IMG/VR virus record: IMGVR_UViG_3300046744_000381 | Coordinates: 1 to 64,000 of that record | Strand: one strand, 5' to 3' | Origin: a virus | DNA: 64,000 bases | Program-made: the position numbers and the translations under genes | Part shown: positions 1 through 8,399 of the stretch, one piece after another | How the letters are laid out: each line of letters starts with the position of its first letter | Numbering within the stretch: position 1 is the first letter of the stretch | The notes under the pieces: generated by a model | Told to the model about the DNA's origin: nothing | The model's database searches: none | Seen by the model: only the letters and a program-made list of their open reading frames with translations

Positions 1-1
1 A

Positions 2-970
2 GACGAAGGACTAGGAAGTAGAGCATTTGAAATACCAGACGGTGAGGAAGAAATAGCTTTAACTGACGAAGAACTTGATATTGTTAGAGATCTAGCAAGC
101 CAAAAAGAAGACATTATTTTAGCAGCAGTTGACCTTATATTCGAACAAAACAATCCAAGTAAATTATACATTGACACAATTTATCCTGGATTCAAACAAC
201 AGACAGGTGAATTTATTGAATTTGAACTTGGTGGAAAAGGCGACAATGCGTGGACAAACAAATTCTTTTCTGAAAACACAACTGATAGCAATCCGTTAAT
301 GGCAAAACTATTAACAAAATTTGCTGAGAGTAAAGGCAAAAGTCCGTTAGAGGTAATTGCTTTTGTTGCACCAAAAGGTGTTGCAGATGAATTCAAAAAG
401 GCATTAGATAGAACTACATTCTTAGGTGTGTTTAATAATGTCGACGAGGAGCACCTTAGAAGACTTGTAAAATCATTAGTTAGCAGAGAAGATTTTGATC
501 TAGTAGACAAATATTTTGATGGTGATCTACAACGTGTAATAGAAGAAAAAGATTGGTGGAGATCAGACGAAGACTCACTGGCGCTATTAGATAAAATAGG
601 CATTAATCCCAAAGAACAAGACGCAGAGGATAACAAAGAAGAGATAATTAATTCCGTAGATGAAATTAGTAGTGTGCTTGACGAATTACAAAATTTCAGA
701 GGTGATATTGCGGGCAGAGGTGAGCTTATATCCTCAATTAATTTATTAGCATTTATGAAAAAACTCGAAGAATTATACAAGTCTGTAGGATTAGACGACG
801 AATACGGGAATGACAATACTATAGAAGATGCATTAAGCATACTTGAACCTTATCTGTTTAAGTATAACGATACTAGTATGAATGCTAGACTTGATGCTGC
901 ATTTAAAGATATACCAGATTTTGAAGAAGCAAGAGAAATTTATATGACATTATGGGAAGAATTCAATTAA
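2..970 (+). CDS. Hypothetical phage protein, 5'-truncated by window edge
   Basis: The frame is open from base 2 and ends at the TAA at 968-970, so the N-terminus lies outside the window. An internal ATG at 299 gives a shorter frame, but the upstream codons read as normal acidic protein and the gene almost certainly starts earlier. The visible part (about 322 residues) is soluble, rich in Asp and Glu, mostly helical in appearance, with no signal peptide or membrane segment. I do not recognise the family. It overlaps the next gene by 19 bases, so it belongs to the same plus-strand operon. Confidence 0.75.
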   Translation, partial: DEGLGSRAFEIPDGEEEIALTDEELDIVRDLASQKEDIILAAVDLIFEQNNPSKLYIDTIYPGFKQQTGEFIEFELGGKGDNAWTNKFFSENTTDSNPLMAKLLTKFAESKGKSPLEVIAFVAPKGVADEFKKALDRTTFLGVFNNVDEEHLRRLVKSLVSREDFDLVDKYFDGDLQRVIEEKDWWRSDEDSLALLDKIGINPKEQDAEDNKEEIINSVDEISSVLDELQNFRGDIAGRGELISSINLLAFMKKLEELYKSVGLDDEYGNDNTIEDALSILEPYLFKYNDTSMNARLDAAFKDIPDFEEAREIYMTLWEEFN

Positions 971-1650
971 AAAAAACTATTGATGTTTACGATTTAGAAG
1001 AACGAGAACTTTACAAAAAACTTCCACACTTACATAAGTGGTGGAACAAATTATACCTAGCCGAAACAATGGGCTACAGTTGTGGTCCAGGTGCTACAGA
1101 AATTCCAGCAACAAAAGAATATGTAATTAGACCAATATATAACTTAGGCGGAATGGGTATTTGTACGACAATAAAGGTTTTAGAAAAGGGTGATATTTCA
1201 AGTGTACCTCCAGGATATTTTTGGTGCGAGTATTTTGAAGGTAGACATTTTTCAACAACATATTATAAAGAAGACAATGAATGGAAATGTTTGCATAATT
1301 GGCAAGGCTGGAATGATAAATCAAATGTAATTAAGTTTACAAGATGGAAAAAAAGTGATAGTATACCTGTACTACCAGAACCGTTAGCAGCAATAGATAT
1401 ACCTATAATAAATGTAGAATACAAAGAAAATAATCCTATAGAATTACATTTTAGACCTAGCGGTAATCCAGATGGAACATCAGAAGATAGATGGAATGAA
1501 TATATACCTATATGGCAAGATACATCAACAAGTTATAAAGAATCGCTTGTAACCGAAGGATATCAATGGATAGATAATCCTTACGAAGATTGGTACGAAG
1601 ATATCGAGCCATATTTCAAAGAACAAAGATTAGGGTATTATGTACGGTAG
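952..1650 (+). CDS. Hypothetical protein with a possible ATP-grasp-like core
   Basis: 232 residues. The segment around residues 57-70 (YVIRPIYNLGGMGI) resembles the glycine-rich nucleotide loop of ATP-grasp enzymes. A later VPPGYFWCEYFEG stretch and the near-terminal ELHFRPSGNPDG segment fit the metal-binding end of that fold only loosely. I remember similar proteins in T4-type cyanophages annotated as hypothetical. It overlaps both neighbours by 11-19 bases, so it is translated in series with the preceding gene and the GNAT-like gene. An ATP-grasp ligase acting next to an acyl/aminoacyl transferase would make sense but is inference. Confidence 0.7.
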   Translation: MGRIQLKKTIDVYDLEERELYKKLPHLHKWWNKLYLAETMGYSCGPGATEIPATKEYVIRPIYNLGGMGICTTIKVLEKGDISSVPPGYFWCEYFEGRHFSTTYYKEDNEWKCLHNWQGWNDKSNVIKFTRWKKSDSIPVLPEPLAAIDIPIINVEYKENNPIELHFRPSGNPDGTSEDRWNEYIPIWQDTSTSYKESLVTEGYQWIDNPYEDWYEDIEPYFKEQRLGYYVR

Positions 1651-2086
1651 AATAGATTTATCTAAAATAGACTATGAGTTAGATCCGGATATTGTATCTG
1701 TAAGACCTACACTAAAAGAAGCCTCAGAAGTATTTGTAACATATTGTAAACACAAAAATTTCGAAAGTGTACATCCTTTATATCAAGATGATATCGATCT
1801 TTATGCTTGGAATTGTTTGTATGAAAATAACAAACTTATTGCTTGGGAGCAGACACTGCTCTATCCAAATGATAAAGTAGGATTTAGTCAACAATTTGCT
1901 TGGAATTATGAACAACCTTGGAAGCGTATTGGTTGGCGTTTTAGTCACCACGTTCCTGCTTGGATGAAGTCACAAGGATATAAGTATCTTTACTTAGGTG
2001 ACCACCAAGAATATAAAGCAGAAATTGTAGGATATGAAATATTGGCGCATATAGATAAACACGTAGACGGGTCATTTAAAGCTTGA
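1640..2086 (+). CDS. GNAT/aminoacyl-transferase-like protein
   Basis: 148 residues. The C-terminal half contains GYKYLYLGDHQEYKAEI, which resembles the YLG...YK segment of arginyl/leucyl-tRNA-protein transferases and related GNAT-fold proteins. The remainder is aromatic-rich with no obvious catalytic signature, and the usual N-terminal cysteine region of arginyltransferases is absent. It overlaps the preceding gene by 11 bases, and a promoter for the next unit begins within its last codons. A GNAT-fold transferase is the best guess; the substrate is unknown. Confidence 0.6.
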   Translation: MYGRIDLSKIDYELDPDIVSVRPTLKEASEVFVTYCKHKNFESVHPLYQDDIDLYAWNCLYENNKLIAWEQTLLYPNDKVGFSQQFAWNYEQPWKRIGWRFSHHVPAWMKSQGYKYLYLGDHQEYKAEIVGYEILAHIDKHVDGSFKA

Positions 2087-2111
2087 CATTTTGACAATAT
2101 TCTATTATTAT
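2083..2111 (+). promoter_or_regulatory. Sigma70-type promoter for dsbA
   Basis: TTGACA at 2083-2088 and TATTAT at 2106-2111 are separated by 17 bases. The predicted start is near 2118. A ribosome-binding site (AAGGAG) follows, then the ATG at 2137. The -35 box lies in the last codons of the upstream gene. Confidence 0.75.
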
Positions 2112-2136
2112 AAAACAAATAACTAAGGAGTACTAT

Positions 2137-2403
2137 ATGAGTGACCGTGTGTATGGCCCTGAAGAAAAGGCCAAGTTAGAACGCCTGGTAAAAGAAGGCG
2201 TAACTGTATTACAAGAAATTGAAGATCTGCAGGGCGGACTAAAAGAAACTGTTAAAGCAGTTGCAGAAGAACTAGATGTAAAGCCAAGTCTTATTAATAA
2301 AGCAATAAAAGTTGCACAAAAGCGTGACTGGAGTAGAGTATCAGATGAATTTGAAGATCTGGAAACAATCGTAGCTACTACAGGTTACGATAAAAATGAA
2401 TAA
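2137..2403 (+). CDS. dsbA: DsbA-type dsDNA-binding late transcription regulator
   Basis: 88 residues. The pattern (LERLVKEGVTVLQEIEDL, then LKETVKAVAEELDVKPS and a helical INKAIKVAQK segment, ending DLETIVATTG) matches the T4 DsbA family as I know it from T4-type cyanophages. DsbA binds double-stranded DNA and stimulates late transcription. The protein has two helical stretches and no membrane segment. It has its own sigma70-type promoter at 2083 and a good AAGGAG site. It overlaps the next gene by 8 bases and lies just upstream of the DNA polymerase. Confidence 0.8.
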   Translation: MSDRVYGPEEKAKLERLVKEGVTVLQEIEDLQGGLKETVKAVAEELDVKPSLINKAIKVAQKRDWSRVSDEFEDLETIVATTGYDKNE

Positions 2404-2674
2404 AATAATAAACTTCTTTAAAGAAAGCTATAGACTTTCTCCCGTTGCATTCTATTGCGAACTAGTTGAAACTATATTGCTAGTTTCTGCGAGTGCAATT
2501 CTTACAGTAACAGTATTAGATCCTGCAACAAAGATTTTTATTCCGTTGTATCTAGTAGGTAGCATACTTGGTGTGGTTAGTACAATAATTCGCAAAGCAG
2601 GATTTGCCATTGTATTATGTGCTTGGTTTGTTGTAATGAATTCGATTGCTCTTGTACAGCTCTTTGTGCTATAA
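2396..2674 (+). CDS. Small multi-spanning membrane protein
   Basis: 92 residues with about three hydrophobic segments: roughly residues 18-42 (ETILLVSASAILTVTVL), 47-62 and 66-90 (FAIVLCAWFVVMNSIALVQL). A short basic, amphipathic N-terminus precedes them. It is translationally coupled to dsbA by an 8-base overlap and ends 20 bases before the DNA polymerase gene. Similar small membrane proteins occur beside gp43 in T4-type marine phages from memory, but no function is known to me. It probably sits in the host inner membrane. Confidence 0.7.
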   Translation: MNKIINFFKESYRLSPVAFYCELVETILLVSASAILTVTVLDPATKIFIPLYLVGSILGVVSTIIRKAGFAIVLCAWFVVMNSIALVQLFVL

Positions 2675-2675
2675 T
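2646..2675 (+). promoter_or_regulatory. Possible extended -10 promoter for DNA polymerase
   Basis: A TATAAT at 2670-2675 is preceded by TGC (TGn extension). The best -35 is a poor TTGCTC at 2646-2651 with an 18-base spacer. It overlaps the end of the membrane-protein gene and lies 20 bases before the polymerase ATG, with an AAGGA site between. The weak -35 makes this tentative. Confidence 0.4.
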
Positions 2676-2694
2676 ATAAAAAAAAGGAATATAA

Positions 2695-5376
2695 ATGCCA
2701 TATGTAGATGCATTTTTTGATAGAGACGCTGATATTATTCGTGCAGTAGAACGCAAAGACGGAAAGCGACTTTATAATGAATATCAAGCCAAATACACTT
2801 GGTACTATGAAGATCCACGTGGCAAATACAAAAGCATCTTCGGTGATCCGTTACAACGTGTAGTATGTAAAAACACAAAAGACTTTCGAAAAGAACTTGC
2901 TATTAATAAAGGCAAGAATATGTTTGAATCGGATGTAAATCCTATATTTCAATGTTTAAGTGAAAATTACTTGAACCAAGATGCACCAAAGTTGAATGTG
3001 GCGTTTTGGGATATTGAAACTGACTTTGATCCAGAACGTGGATTTGCTCCAGTTGAAGATCCATTTATGCCTATTACTGCTATTACAGTACATTTGCAAT
3101 GGTTAGATATGTTAATTACAGTTGCTATGCCTCCCAAAGGGTTGCCAATTGAAGAAGCAAGGGCAATGTGTAAAGAACGCTGGGGCGATACTTGTATATT
3201 ATATCCGAATAGCAAACAAGGTGAAGGAGATATGCTGGAAGCATTTCTTGACCTAATTGAGGATGCTGATATTCATAGTGGTTGGAACAGCGAAGGCTAT
3301 GACGTTCCATACACTGTTAATAGAATACAACGTGTATTAAGCAAAGATGATACCAGACGTTTCTGTTTATGGGGGCAGTTGCCTAAGCGTAGAGAATATG
3401 AAAAGTTTGGCAAGACAAGTGAAACGTATGATACTATCGGAAGAGTACATATGGACTATCTTAACTTGTATCGCAAGTACACATATGAAGAACGTCACAC
3501 ATATAGACTAGACGCTATTGGTGAAATGGAAGTAGGCGAGAACAAGACTGTGTATGAAGGCACACTTGATCAGCTTTACAACAACGACTTTGAAAAGTTT
3601 ATTGAATACAACAGACAAGACGTTGCACTGCTAGACAAACTTGATAAGAAACTACGTTTTATTGATCTTGCAAATGAAATTGCGCACGACAACACAGTGC
3701 TATTACAAACAACAGCAGGTGCAGTTGCAGTTACAGAGCAAGCTATTGTTAACGAAGCACACAGGCGTGGTATGCAGGTGCCTAACAGAATGAATCACGA
3801 AGGCAACACAGCAGCAGCAGGCGCTTATGTTGCATTTCCAAAAAAAGGCGTACACGAGTGGATTGGTTCAATGGACTTAAACAGTCTGTATCCAAGTATT
3901 ATTCGTGCATTGAATATGGCGCCGGAAACTATTGTAGGACAGATTCGTCCAGTATTAACAGATGAGTTTTTGCACAATGCAACTACACTAGAAAAGAAAA
4001 GTTTTGCAGGTGCTTGGGAAGGCAAGTTTGCTACGCTAGAATATGATGCTGTAATGGAACAACGCAAAGATGTATCGTTGCACTTGGACTTGGAAGATGG
4101 CACCAGTCACGTACTAAGTGGTGCAGAGATTTGGAAACTAATTTTTGACAGTAATCAACCTTGGATGCTTAGTGCTAATGGTACAATTTTTACTACAGAA
4201 GTTGAAGGTGTTGTTCCAGGGTTACTAAAACGTTGGTATGCTGAACGTAAAGAACTACAAGCAAAAATGCGCAAAGCCATTGATGCAAACAATAGCACAG
4301 AAATAGCGTTTTGGGATAAAAGACAACTTGTTAAAAAGATTAACTTGAACAGTTTGTATGGTGCTATTCTTAATCCAGGTTGTAGATTTTTTGATAAACG
4401 TATCGGACAGAGTACAACACTAACAGGTAGATGTATTGCAAAACATATGAGTGCAGAAGTGAATAAGATTATTACCGGTGAATATAATCACGTCGGTAAA
4501 GCTATTATATACGGCGATACAGATTCTGTTTATTTTAGTGCATATCCTGTATTAAAAGATGAAATTGCTACAGGTAGTATTCCGTGGGGCAAAGACAATG
4601 TTATTACGCTGTATGATCAATTATGCGAACAAGCAAACACAACTTTCCCAGACTTTATGCGTGAAGCCTTCCATTGTCCACGTCCACGCAGTGAAGTGAT
4701 TGCAGCAGCAAGAGAAGTTGTTGCAGACACAGGCTTGTTTATTACAAAGAAACGTTATGCAGTGCGTGTTTATGACTTAGAAGGCGATAGAAAAGACAAA
4801 GAAGGTAGTTTAGGTAAAGTTAAGGCAATGGGCTTGGACTTGAAACGCAGTGATACCCCTGTGTTTATGCAAGACTATTTGAAAACATTGCTTGATAGGG
4901 TATTAGGACTAGAAGATGAAAAAAATCTATTAGAAAGTATTAGTGAGTTTAGGCGTGAGTTTAAAGAACGTCCGGGTTTTGAAAAAGGTTCACCCAAACG
5001 TGCAAATAAGATTGGACACTATCAACGTCTTGAAGAAAAGCAAGGTAAAGCAAATATGCCTGGACACGTAAGAGCAAGTATCAATTGGAATACACTTAAA
5101 CGTATGAACGGCGACAAGTATTCACAAGAGATTGTAGATGGTATGAAAGTTATTGTTTGCAAACTAAAACAGAATCCACTGGGGTATACAAGTGTAGCAT
5201 ATCCAACAGACGAATTACGTATTCCAGAATGGTTCAAGGAACTGCCATTTGATGGCGATGCAATGGAAGAAGTTATTATTGACAACAAACTAGACAACTT
5301 GATTGGCGTGTTGAAATATGATTTAGAAAGCACAAAACAAAAAACAACATTTAATAATTTATTTGAATGGAATTAA
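2695..5376 (+). CDS. 43: Family B DNA polymerase (gp43-like)
   Basis: 893 residues, close to T4 gp43 (about 900). This is the replicative polymerase with proofreading exonuclease. Exo I is visible as FWDIETDFD near residue 103. Polymerase motif A is MDLNSLYPSI near 390, motif B is KKINLNSLYGA near 550, and motif C is YGDTDSVYF near 605, with both catalytic aspartates. A KKRYAVRVYD segment near 685 fits the thumb-proximal KKR motif. The ATG at 2695 follows an AAGGA site. The gene is single, not split by an intein or intron. The cupin gene follows within a few bases. Confidence 0.97.
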   Translation: MPYVDAFFDRDADIIRAVERKDGKRLYNEYQAKYTWYYEDPRGKYKSIFGDPLQRVVCKNTKDFRKELAINKGKNMFESDVNPIFQCLSENYLNQDAPKLNVAFWDIETDFDPERGFAPVEDPFMPITAITVHLQWLDMLITVAMPPKGLPIEEARAMCKERWGDTCILYPNSKQGEGDMLEAFLDLIEDADIHSGWNSEGYDVPYTVNRIQRVLSKDDTRRFCLWGQLPKRREYEKFGKTSETYDTIGRVHMDYLNLYRKYTYEERHTYRLDAIGEMEVGENKTVYEGTLDQLYNNDFEKFIEYNRQDVALLDKLDKKLRFIDLANEIAHDNTVLLQTTAGAVAVTEQAIVNEAHRRGMQVPNRMNHEGNTAAAGAYVAFPKKGVHEWIGSMDLNSLYPSIIRALNMAPETIVGQIRPVLTDEFLHNATTLEKKSFAGAWEGKFATLEYDAVMEQRKDVSLHLDLEDGTSHVLSGAEIWKLIFDSNQPWMLSANGTIFTTEVEGVVPGLLKRWYAERKELQAKMRKAIDANNSTEIAFWDKRQLVKKINLNSLYGAILNPGCRFFDKRIGQSTTLTGRCIAKHMSAEVNKIITGEYNHVGKAIIYGDTDSVYFSAYPVLKDEIATGSIPWGKDNVITLYDQLCEQANTTFPDFMREAFHCPRPRSEVIAAAREVVADTGLFITKKRYAVRVYDLEGDRKDKEGSLGKVKAMGLDLKRSDTPVFMQDYLKTLLDRVLGLEDEKNLLESISEFRREFKERPGFEKGSPKRANKIGHYQRLEEKQGKANMPGHVRASINWNTLKRMNGDKYSQEIVDGMKVIVCKLKQNPLGYTSVAYPTDELRIPEWFKELPFDGDAMEEVIIDNKLDNLIGVLKYDLESTKQKTTFNNLFEWN

Positions 5377-5381
5377 TACAA

Positions 5382-5756
5382 ATGACTACAGAAGCTATCA
5401 ACAAACGACGATATAAGTCACGATTAAAAGCAGGTGATAATTTCCAAATTGCTGGCGACATTATTAAAGATGACAAAAGATATCGTGTAGTAGACAACAC
5501 TGAACTTACCAACTTAGTAGTAAGCACTACTAGGTTAAATGCAAAACAAAGTACAACAGGACATATGCACGCCGGCCAAGAAGAAGTATATATCTTTACA
5601 AAGGGTGAAGGCAAAATGTCACTTGATGGCGATGACATCAAAGTAAAAGCTGGCAGTACTGTATTAATACACGATAATGTATTTCATAGAGTACATAACA
5701 CAAGCGACACTGCATTAGAGTTTACGTGTGTATTTGACGGAAAGAGACACAAATGA
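5382..5756 (+). CDS. Cupin-fold protein
   Basis: 124 residues from the ATG at 5382, which lies 5 bases after the polymerase stop. An upstream in-frame ATG at 5367 falls inside the polymerase gene without a ribosome-binding site, so I prefer 5382. Cupin motif 1 is GHMHAGQEEVYIFTKGEG, with two His and a Glu for metal; motif 2 is GSTVLIHDNVFHRVHN. Single-domain cupins in sugar clusters are often isomerases or epimerases. The next genes are a cytidylyltransferase and a phosphomannomutase-like enzyme, so a carbohydrate role is likely but inferred. Confidence 0.8.
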   Translation: MTTEAINKRRYKSRLKAGDNFQIAGDIIKDDKRYRVVDNTELTNLVVSTTRLNAKQSTTGHMHAGQEEVYIFTKGEGKMSLDGDDIKVKAGSTVLIHDNVFHRVHNTSDTALEFTCVFDGKRHK

Positions 5757-6163
5757 AAGTAGGATTTACTTGTAGTACTTTTGATTTGTTACACGCAGGA
5801 CATATTGGTATGTTGCGTGAAGCAAAGGCAAATTGCGATTATCTTATTGTAGGACTGCAAAGTGATCCTACAATTGATAGACCTGATACAAAAAATAAGC
5901 CTGTACAAACAATGGTAGAACGTTATGCACAACTTAATGGACTTAAATTTGTAGATGAAATTGTTCCGTATCAAACAGAGGAAGACTTGATAGACATACT
6001 AGAACTGTTTCAAATAGATGTTAGATTCTTAGGCGAAGAATATAGAGAAAAAGAATTTACTGGTAGAGCTACTTGTGCCGCAAGAGGAATTGAAGTACAC
6101 TTTAATAGACGTGAACACCGTTTTAGCACAAGTGATTTAAGAAGAAGGGTATGTGACAGATGA
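5753..6163 (+). CDS. Cytidylyltransferase-like nucleotidyltransferase
   Basis: 136 residues, about the size of glycerol-3-phosphate cytidylyltransferase (TagD) and the C-terminal domain of HldE. The HxGH nucleotide-binding motif is HAGH at residues 14-17. The KPVQTMVER segment corresponds to the family's KP...ER region, and FSTSDLRRR near the C-terminus corresponds to the ISTT-type motif. The product would be a CDP- or ADP-activated sugar, alcohol or similar. It overlaps the cupin and the phosphomannomutase-like gene by 4 bases each, so the three form a translationally coupled activated-sugar module. The exact substrate cannot be read from sequence. Confidence 0.85.
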   Translation: MKVGFTCSTFDLLHAGHIGMLREAKANCDYLIVGLQSDPTIDRPDTKNKPVQTMVERYAQLNGLKFVDEIVPYQTEEDLIDILELFQIDVRFLGEEYREKEFTGRATCAARGIEVHFNRREHRFSTSDLRRRVCDR

Positions 6164-6873
6164 ATAAATTTATATTCGATGTTGATGGCACACTTACACC
6201 AAGTAGACAAAAAATAGATCCAGAATTTAAAGAGTTTTTTAAATCATTTATGGCACACAACAAAGTTTGGCTAGTTACCGGAAGTGATTATGCAAAAACT
6301 GTAGAACAATTAGGAAAAGATATTACCGAGTCGGTAGTTACGTGTTACAATTGTAGTGGTAACGATGTATGGTTCAAGGGCAAACGTGTGAATAGTAAGA
6401 ATTTTTCAGCTCCTAAAGAATTATATAATCTTATGGAGGGATGGTTGCAGGCAAGTCCATTTCCTTTGCGTACTGGTAATCATATTGAAGAACGCACAGG
6501 AACTATTAATTTTAGTATAATAGGACGCAATTGTAATTTACAACAACGAAAACTATATATTAAACACGATTTAGCAAACAAAGAACGTGAAAGTATTTCA
6601 CTAGAAATTAATATGAAATTTCCAGATATTACTGCTACTGTTGGTGGGGAAACTGGAATAGACATTTACAATAAAGGCGCAGATAAAAGTCAAATACTTG
6701 ATGATTTTAACAACGATGATAAAATTTACTTCTTTGGTGATAAAGTATCTCCAGGAGGCAACGATTGGCCGCTTGCAGTAAAACTAGACAAAAATCGTTG
6801 TTTTAATGTAAAAGATTGGCGAGACACGTGGGAAAGATTAAGTTACTTTCAGGAGGCAAAGTTAGCAGGATGA
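6160..6873 (+). CDS. HAD-type phosphomannomutase-like enzyme (eukaryotic-type)
   Basis: 237 residues, close to the roughly 245 of eukaryotic alpha-phosphomannomutase. The HAD motif FDVDGTLTPS begins near residue 6, with nucleophile Asp7 and acid/base Asp9. KGADKSQILDDF is the motif III region. FFGDKVSPGGNDWPLA near residues 191-206 closely resembles the FGDKT..GGND signature of PMM1/PMM2. The enzyme would interconvert mannose-6-phosphate and mannose-1-phosphate (or glucose analogues). It overlaps the cytidylyltransferase and the nucleotide-sugar dehydrogenase by 4 bases, consistent with one pathway. Bacterial phosphomannomutases usually belong to an unrelated superfamily, so this type is notable. 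Confidence 0.85.
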   Translation: MNKFIFDVDGTLTPSRQKIDPEFKEFFKSFMAHNKVWLVTGSDYAKTVEQLGKDITESVVTCYNCSGNDVWFKGKRVNSKNFSAPKELYNLMEGWLQASPFPLRTGNHIEERTGTINFSIIGRNCNLQQRKLYIKHDLANKERESISLEINMKFPDITATVGGETGIDIYNKGADKSQILDDFNNDDKIYFFGDKVSPGGNDWPLAVKLDKNRCFNVKDWRDTWERLSYFQEAKLAG

Positions 6874-7631
6874 TTATAGCAGGGTATGGATTTGTAGGCA
6901 AAGCACACGAACTATTATTTACAGGTCATAGGCGAGAAATTTTAATATACGATCCTCCAAAAAATATGCACGCCGACTTAGAAAATACAAGTGCTGTTAT
7001 TATTTGTGTACCAACGCCGCCAGCAGATGATGGTACTTGCGATATGAGTGCAGTTTTTGATGTTGTATCTAAAATACCCGATTATACGCCAATAATGATT
7101 AAAAGCACAATAAGTTTAGACGGATGGCACAGTTTAAAGGAAAAATTTCCTAATCATAGATTATGTTTTAGTCCAGAGTTTTTACGGGCTGCAAACTTTA
7201 TGAACGATGTTAAACATCTCGACAGTGTTATTTTAAGTGGTGATACAGATTATTGGAGAGACCAATATAGTTACAATTGGTCTAAGATGCAGTTAGCTAT
7301 TGTTAAGCCAGAAGAAGCTATTGCAATAAAATATTTTCGTAATGCATTTTTAGCAACTAAAGTTAGTTTCTTTAACGAAATATACGATTTCTGTGAAGGA
7401 CATAATATAAACTTTAATCAAGTCCGAGCAGGAGTAGCATCAGATGATCGCATATCTGATAGTCATACCTATGTATATCCAGAAGATGGTATCAGAGGCT
7501 GGGGAGGCCATTGCTTTCCCAAAGACACAAGTGCGCTATTAAAAATGGCAGCAGAAAAAAATATTAATCTAAATACACTGTCAGCGGCAGTGTATTACAA
7601 CACAAAACTAAAACAATTACTTGACAACTAA
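6870..7631 (+). CDS. Short UDP-glucose/GDP-mannose 6-dehydrogenase-like protein
   Basis: 253 residues from the ATG at 6870 (ATGA overlap with the upstream stop, AGGAGG at 6851-6856). The N-terminus is a Rossmann GYGFVGKA motif. Residues 150-160 carry the IKYFRN helix, with Lys154 and Asn158 in the usual positions. WGGHCFPKD places the catalytic cysteine at Cys215. Family members are about 380-450 residues. Here the C-terminal nucleotide-sugar-binding Rossmann domain is missing, so the protein ends soon after the central helical domain. It may act as a minimal dehydrogenase or need a partner. Confidence 0.8.
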   Translation: MIIAGYGFVGKAHELLFTGHRREILIYDPPKNMHADLENTSAVIICVPTPPADDGTCDMSAVFDVVSKIPDYTPIMIKSTISLDGWHSLKEKFPNHRLCFSPEFLRAANFMNDVKHLDSVILSGDTDYWRDQYSYNWSKMQLAIVKPEEAIAIKYFRNAFLATKVSFFNEIYDFCEGHNINFNQVRAGVASDDRISDSHTYVYPEDGIRGWGGHCFPKDTSALLKMAAEKNINLNTLSAAVYYNTKLKQLLDN

Positions 7632-7649
7632 GGCAAAATTTAGTATAAT
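7621..7649 (+). promoter_or_regulatory. Sigma70-type promoter for the clamp/dpdA operon
   Basis: TTGACA at 7621-7626 and TATAAT at 7644-7649 are both perfect consensus with a 17-base spacer. The -35 box overlaps the last codons and stop of the dehydrogenase gene. An AGGAG site at 7660-7664 and the ATG at 7671 follow. Confidence 0.88.
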
Positions 7650-7670
7650 ACAACGATACAGGAGAACACT

Positions 7671-8399
7671 ATGCAAGATATTCTACAAGACATTGTGAGT
7701 CATACACACAGATTAGGTTTTATTACTACATTGAAGGTTACAGCAGAAGACGATACTCAAATTGATAGTATGGCTGATGATCGTAGTGTAATTATGACTG
7801 CAACAACACATTCACCGGTTGGAGAATTTGTTGGTACATTTGGTATGCCAGATTTAGGCAAACTGGATTATCATTTAAAGAATCCAGAGTACAAAGATGA
7901 AGCAAAAATTGAAGTTGTGCAAGCCGAGCGCAACGGCGAAGTTATGCCAACACATATTCATTTTGAAAACAAAGCAGGCGATTTTGAAAATGATTATCGC
8001 TTTATGAACAAAGCAATCATTGAAGAAAAACTAAAAAGCGTTAAATTTAAAGTTAACACATATGACGTAGAGATTCAGCCTAATATGGCAGCAATTGAAC
8101 GTATGAAACTTATGTCTGGCGCACACAGCGAAGAAACAGTATTTCAAGTAAAAACAGAAGACGGTAATTTAAACTTTTACTTTGGAGACGAAGCTACACA
8201 CGCAGGTACATTTACTTTTGAATACGGCATTACAGGTTCATTAACACATACTTGGGCTTGGCCTGTGGCACAAACACTTGCTATTTTGAATTTAGATGGC
8301 GACAAAACAATGAGTATTACAGATCAAGGCGCTATGAAGATTAGCGTAGACAGCGGTATGGCAACATACGACTATATCCTTCCAGCACAACAAAAATAA
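7671..8399 (+). CDS. 45: Probable sliding clamp (gp45-like)
   Basis: 242 residues (T4 gp45 has 228). The protein has no catalytic motif but shows the beta-rich pattern of a processivity clamp. A conserved-looking GTFGMPDLGKLDYHLKNPEY segment at residues 53-72 matches the gp45 'YDLNxFLG' region, and the tail reads as repeated beta-hairpins ending in a YDYILPAQQ segment. The placement close to gp43, under its own consensus promoter, supports a replication role. The stop overlaps the ATG of the DpdA gene (TAATG). The assignment is by pattern only and could be wrong if this is another conserved phage beta protein. Confidence 0.6.
   Translation: MQDILQDIVSHTHRLGFITTLKVTAEDDTQIDSMADDRSVIMTATTHSPVGEFVGTFGMPDLGKLDYHLKNPEYKDEAKIEVVQAERNGEVMPTHIHFENKAGDFENDYRFMNKAIIEEKLKSVKFKVNTYDVEIQPNMAAIERMKLMSGAHSEETVFQVKTEDGNLNFYFGDEATHAGTFTFEYGITGSLTHTWAWPVAQTLAILNLDGDKTMSITDQGAMKISVDSGMATYDYILPAQQK

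Noticed and set aside
181-840. 219-residue minus-strand frame opposite the first gene
   Set aside because: Ser/Leu-rich low-complexity reading that is the reverse of a coherent acidic protein; no promoter or ribosome-binding site.
2091-2119. Second TTGACA at 2091 as the -35 box for dsbA
   Set aside because: At 17 bases downstream there is no -10-like hexamer; the box at 2083 gives TATTAT at the right spacing.
5367-5381. Upstream ATG at 5367 for the cupin gene
   Set aside because: It is within the polymerase gene and lacks a ribosome-binding site; the ATG at 5382 directly follows the stop.
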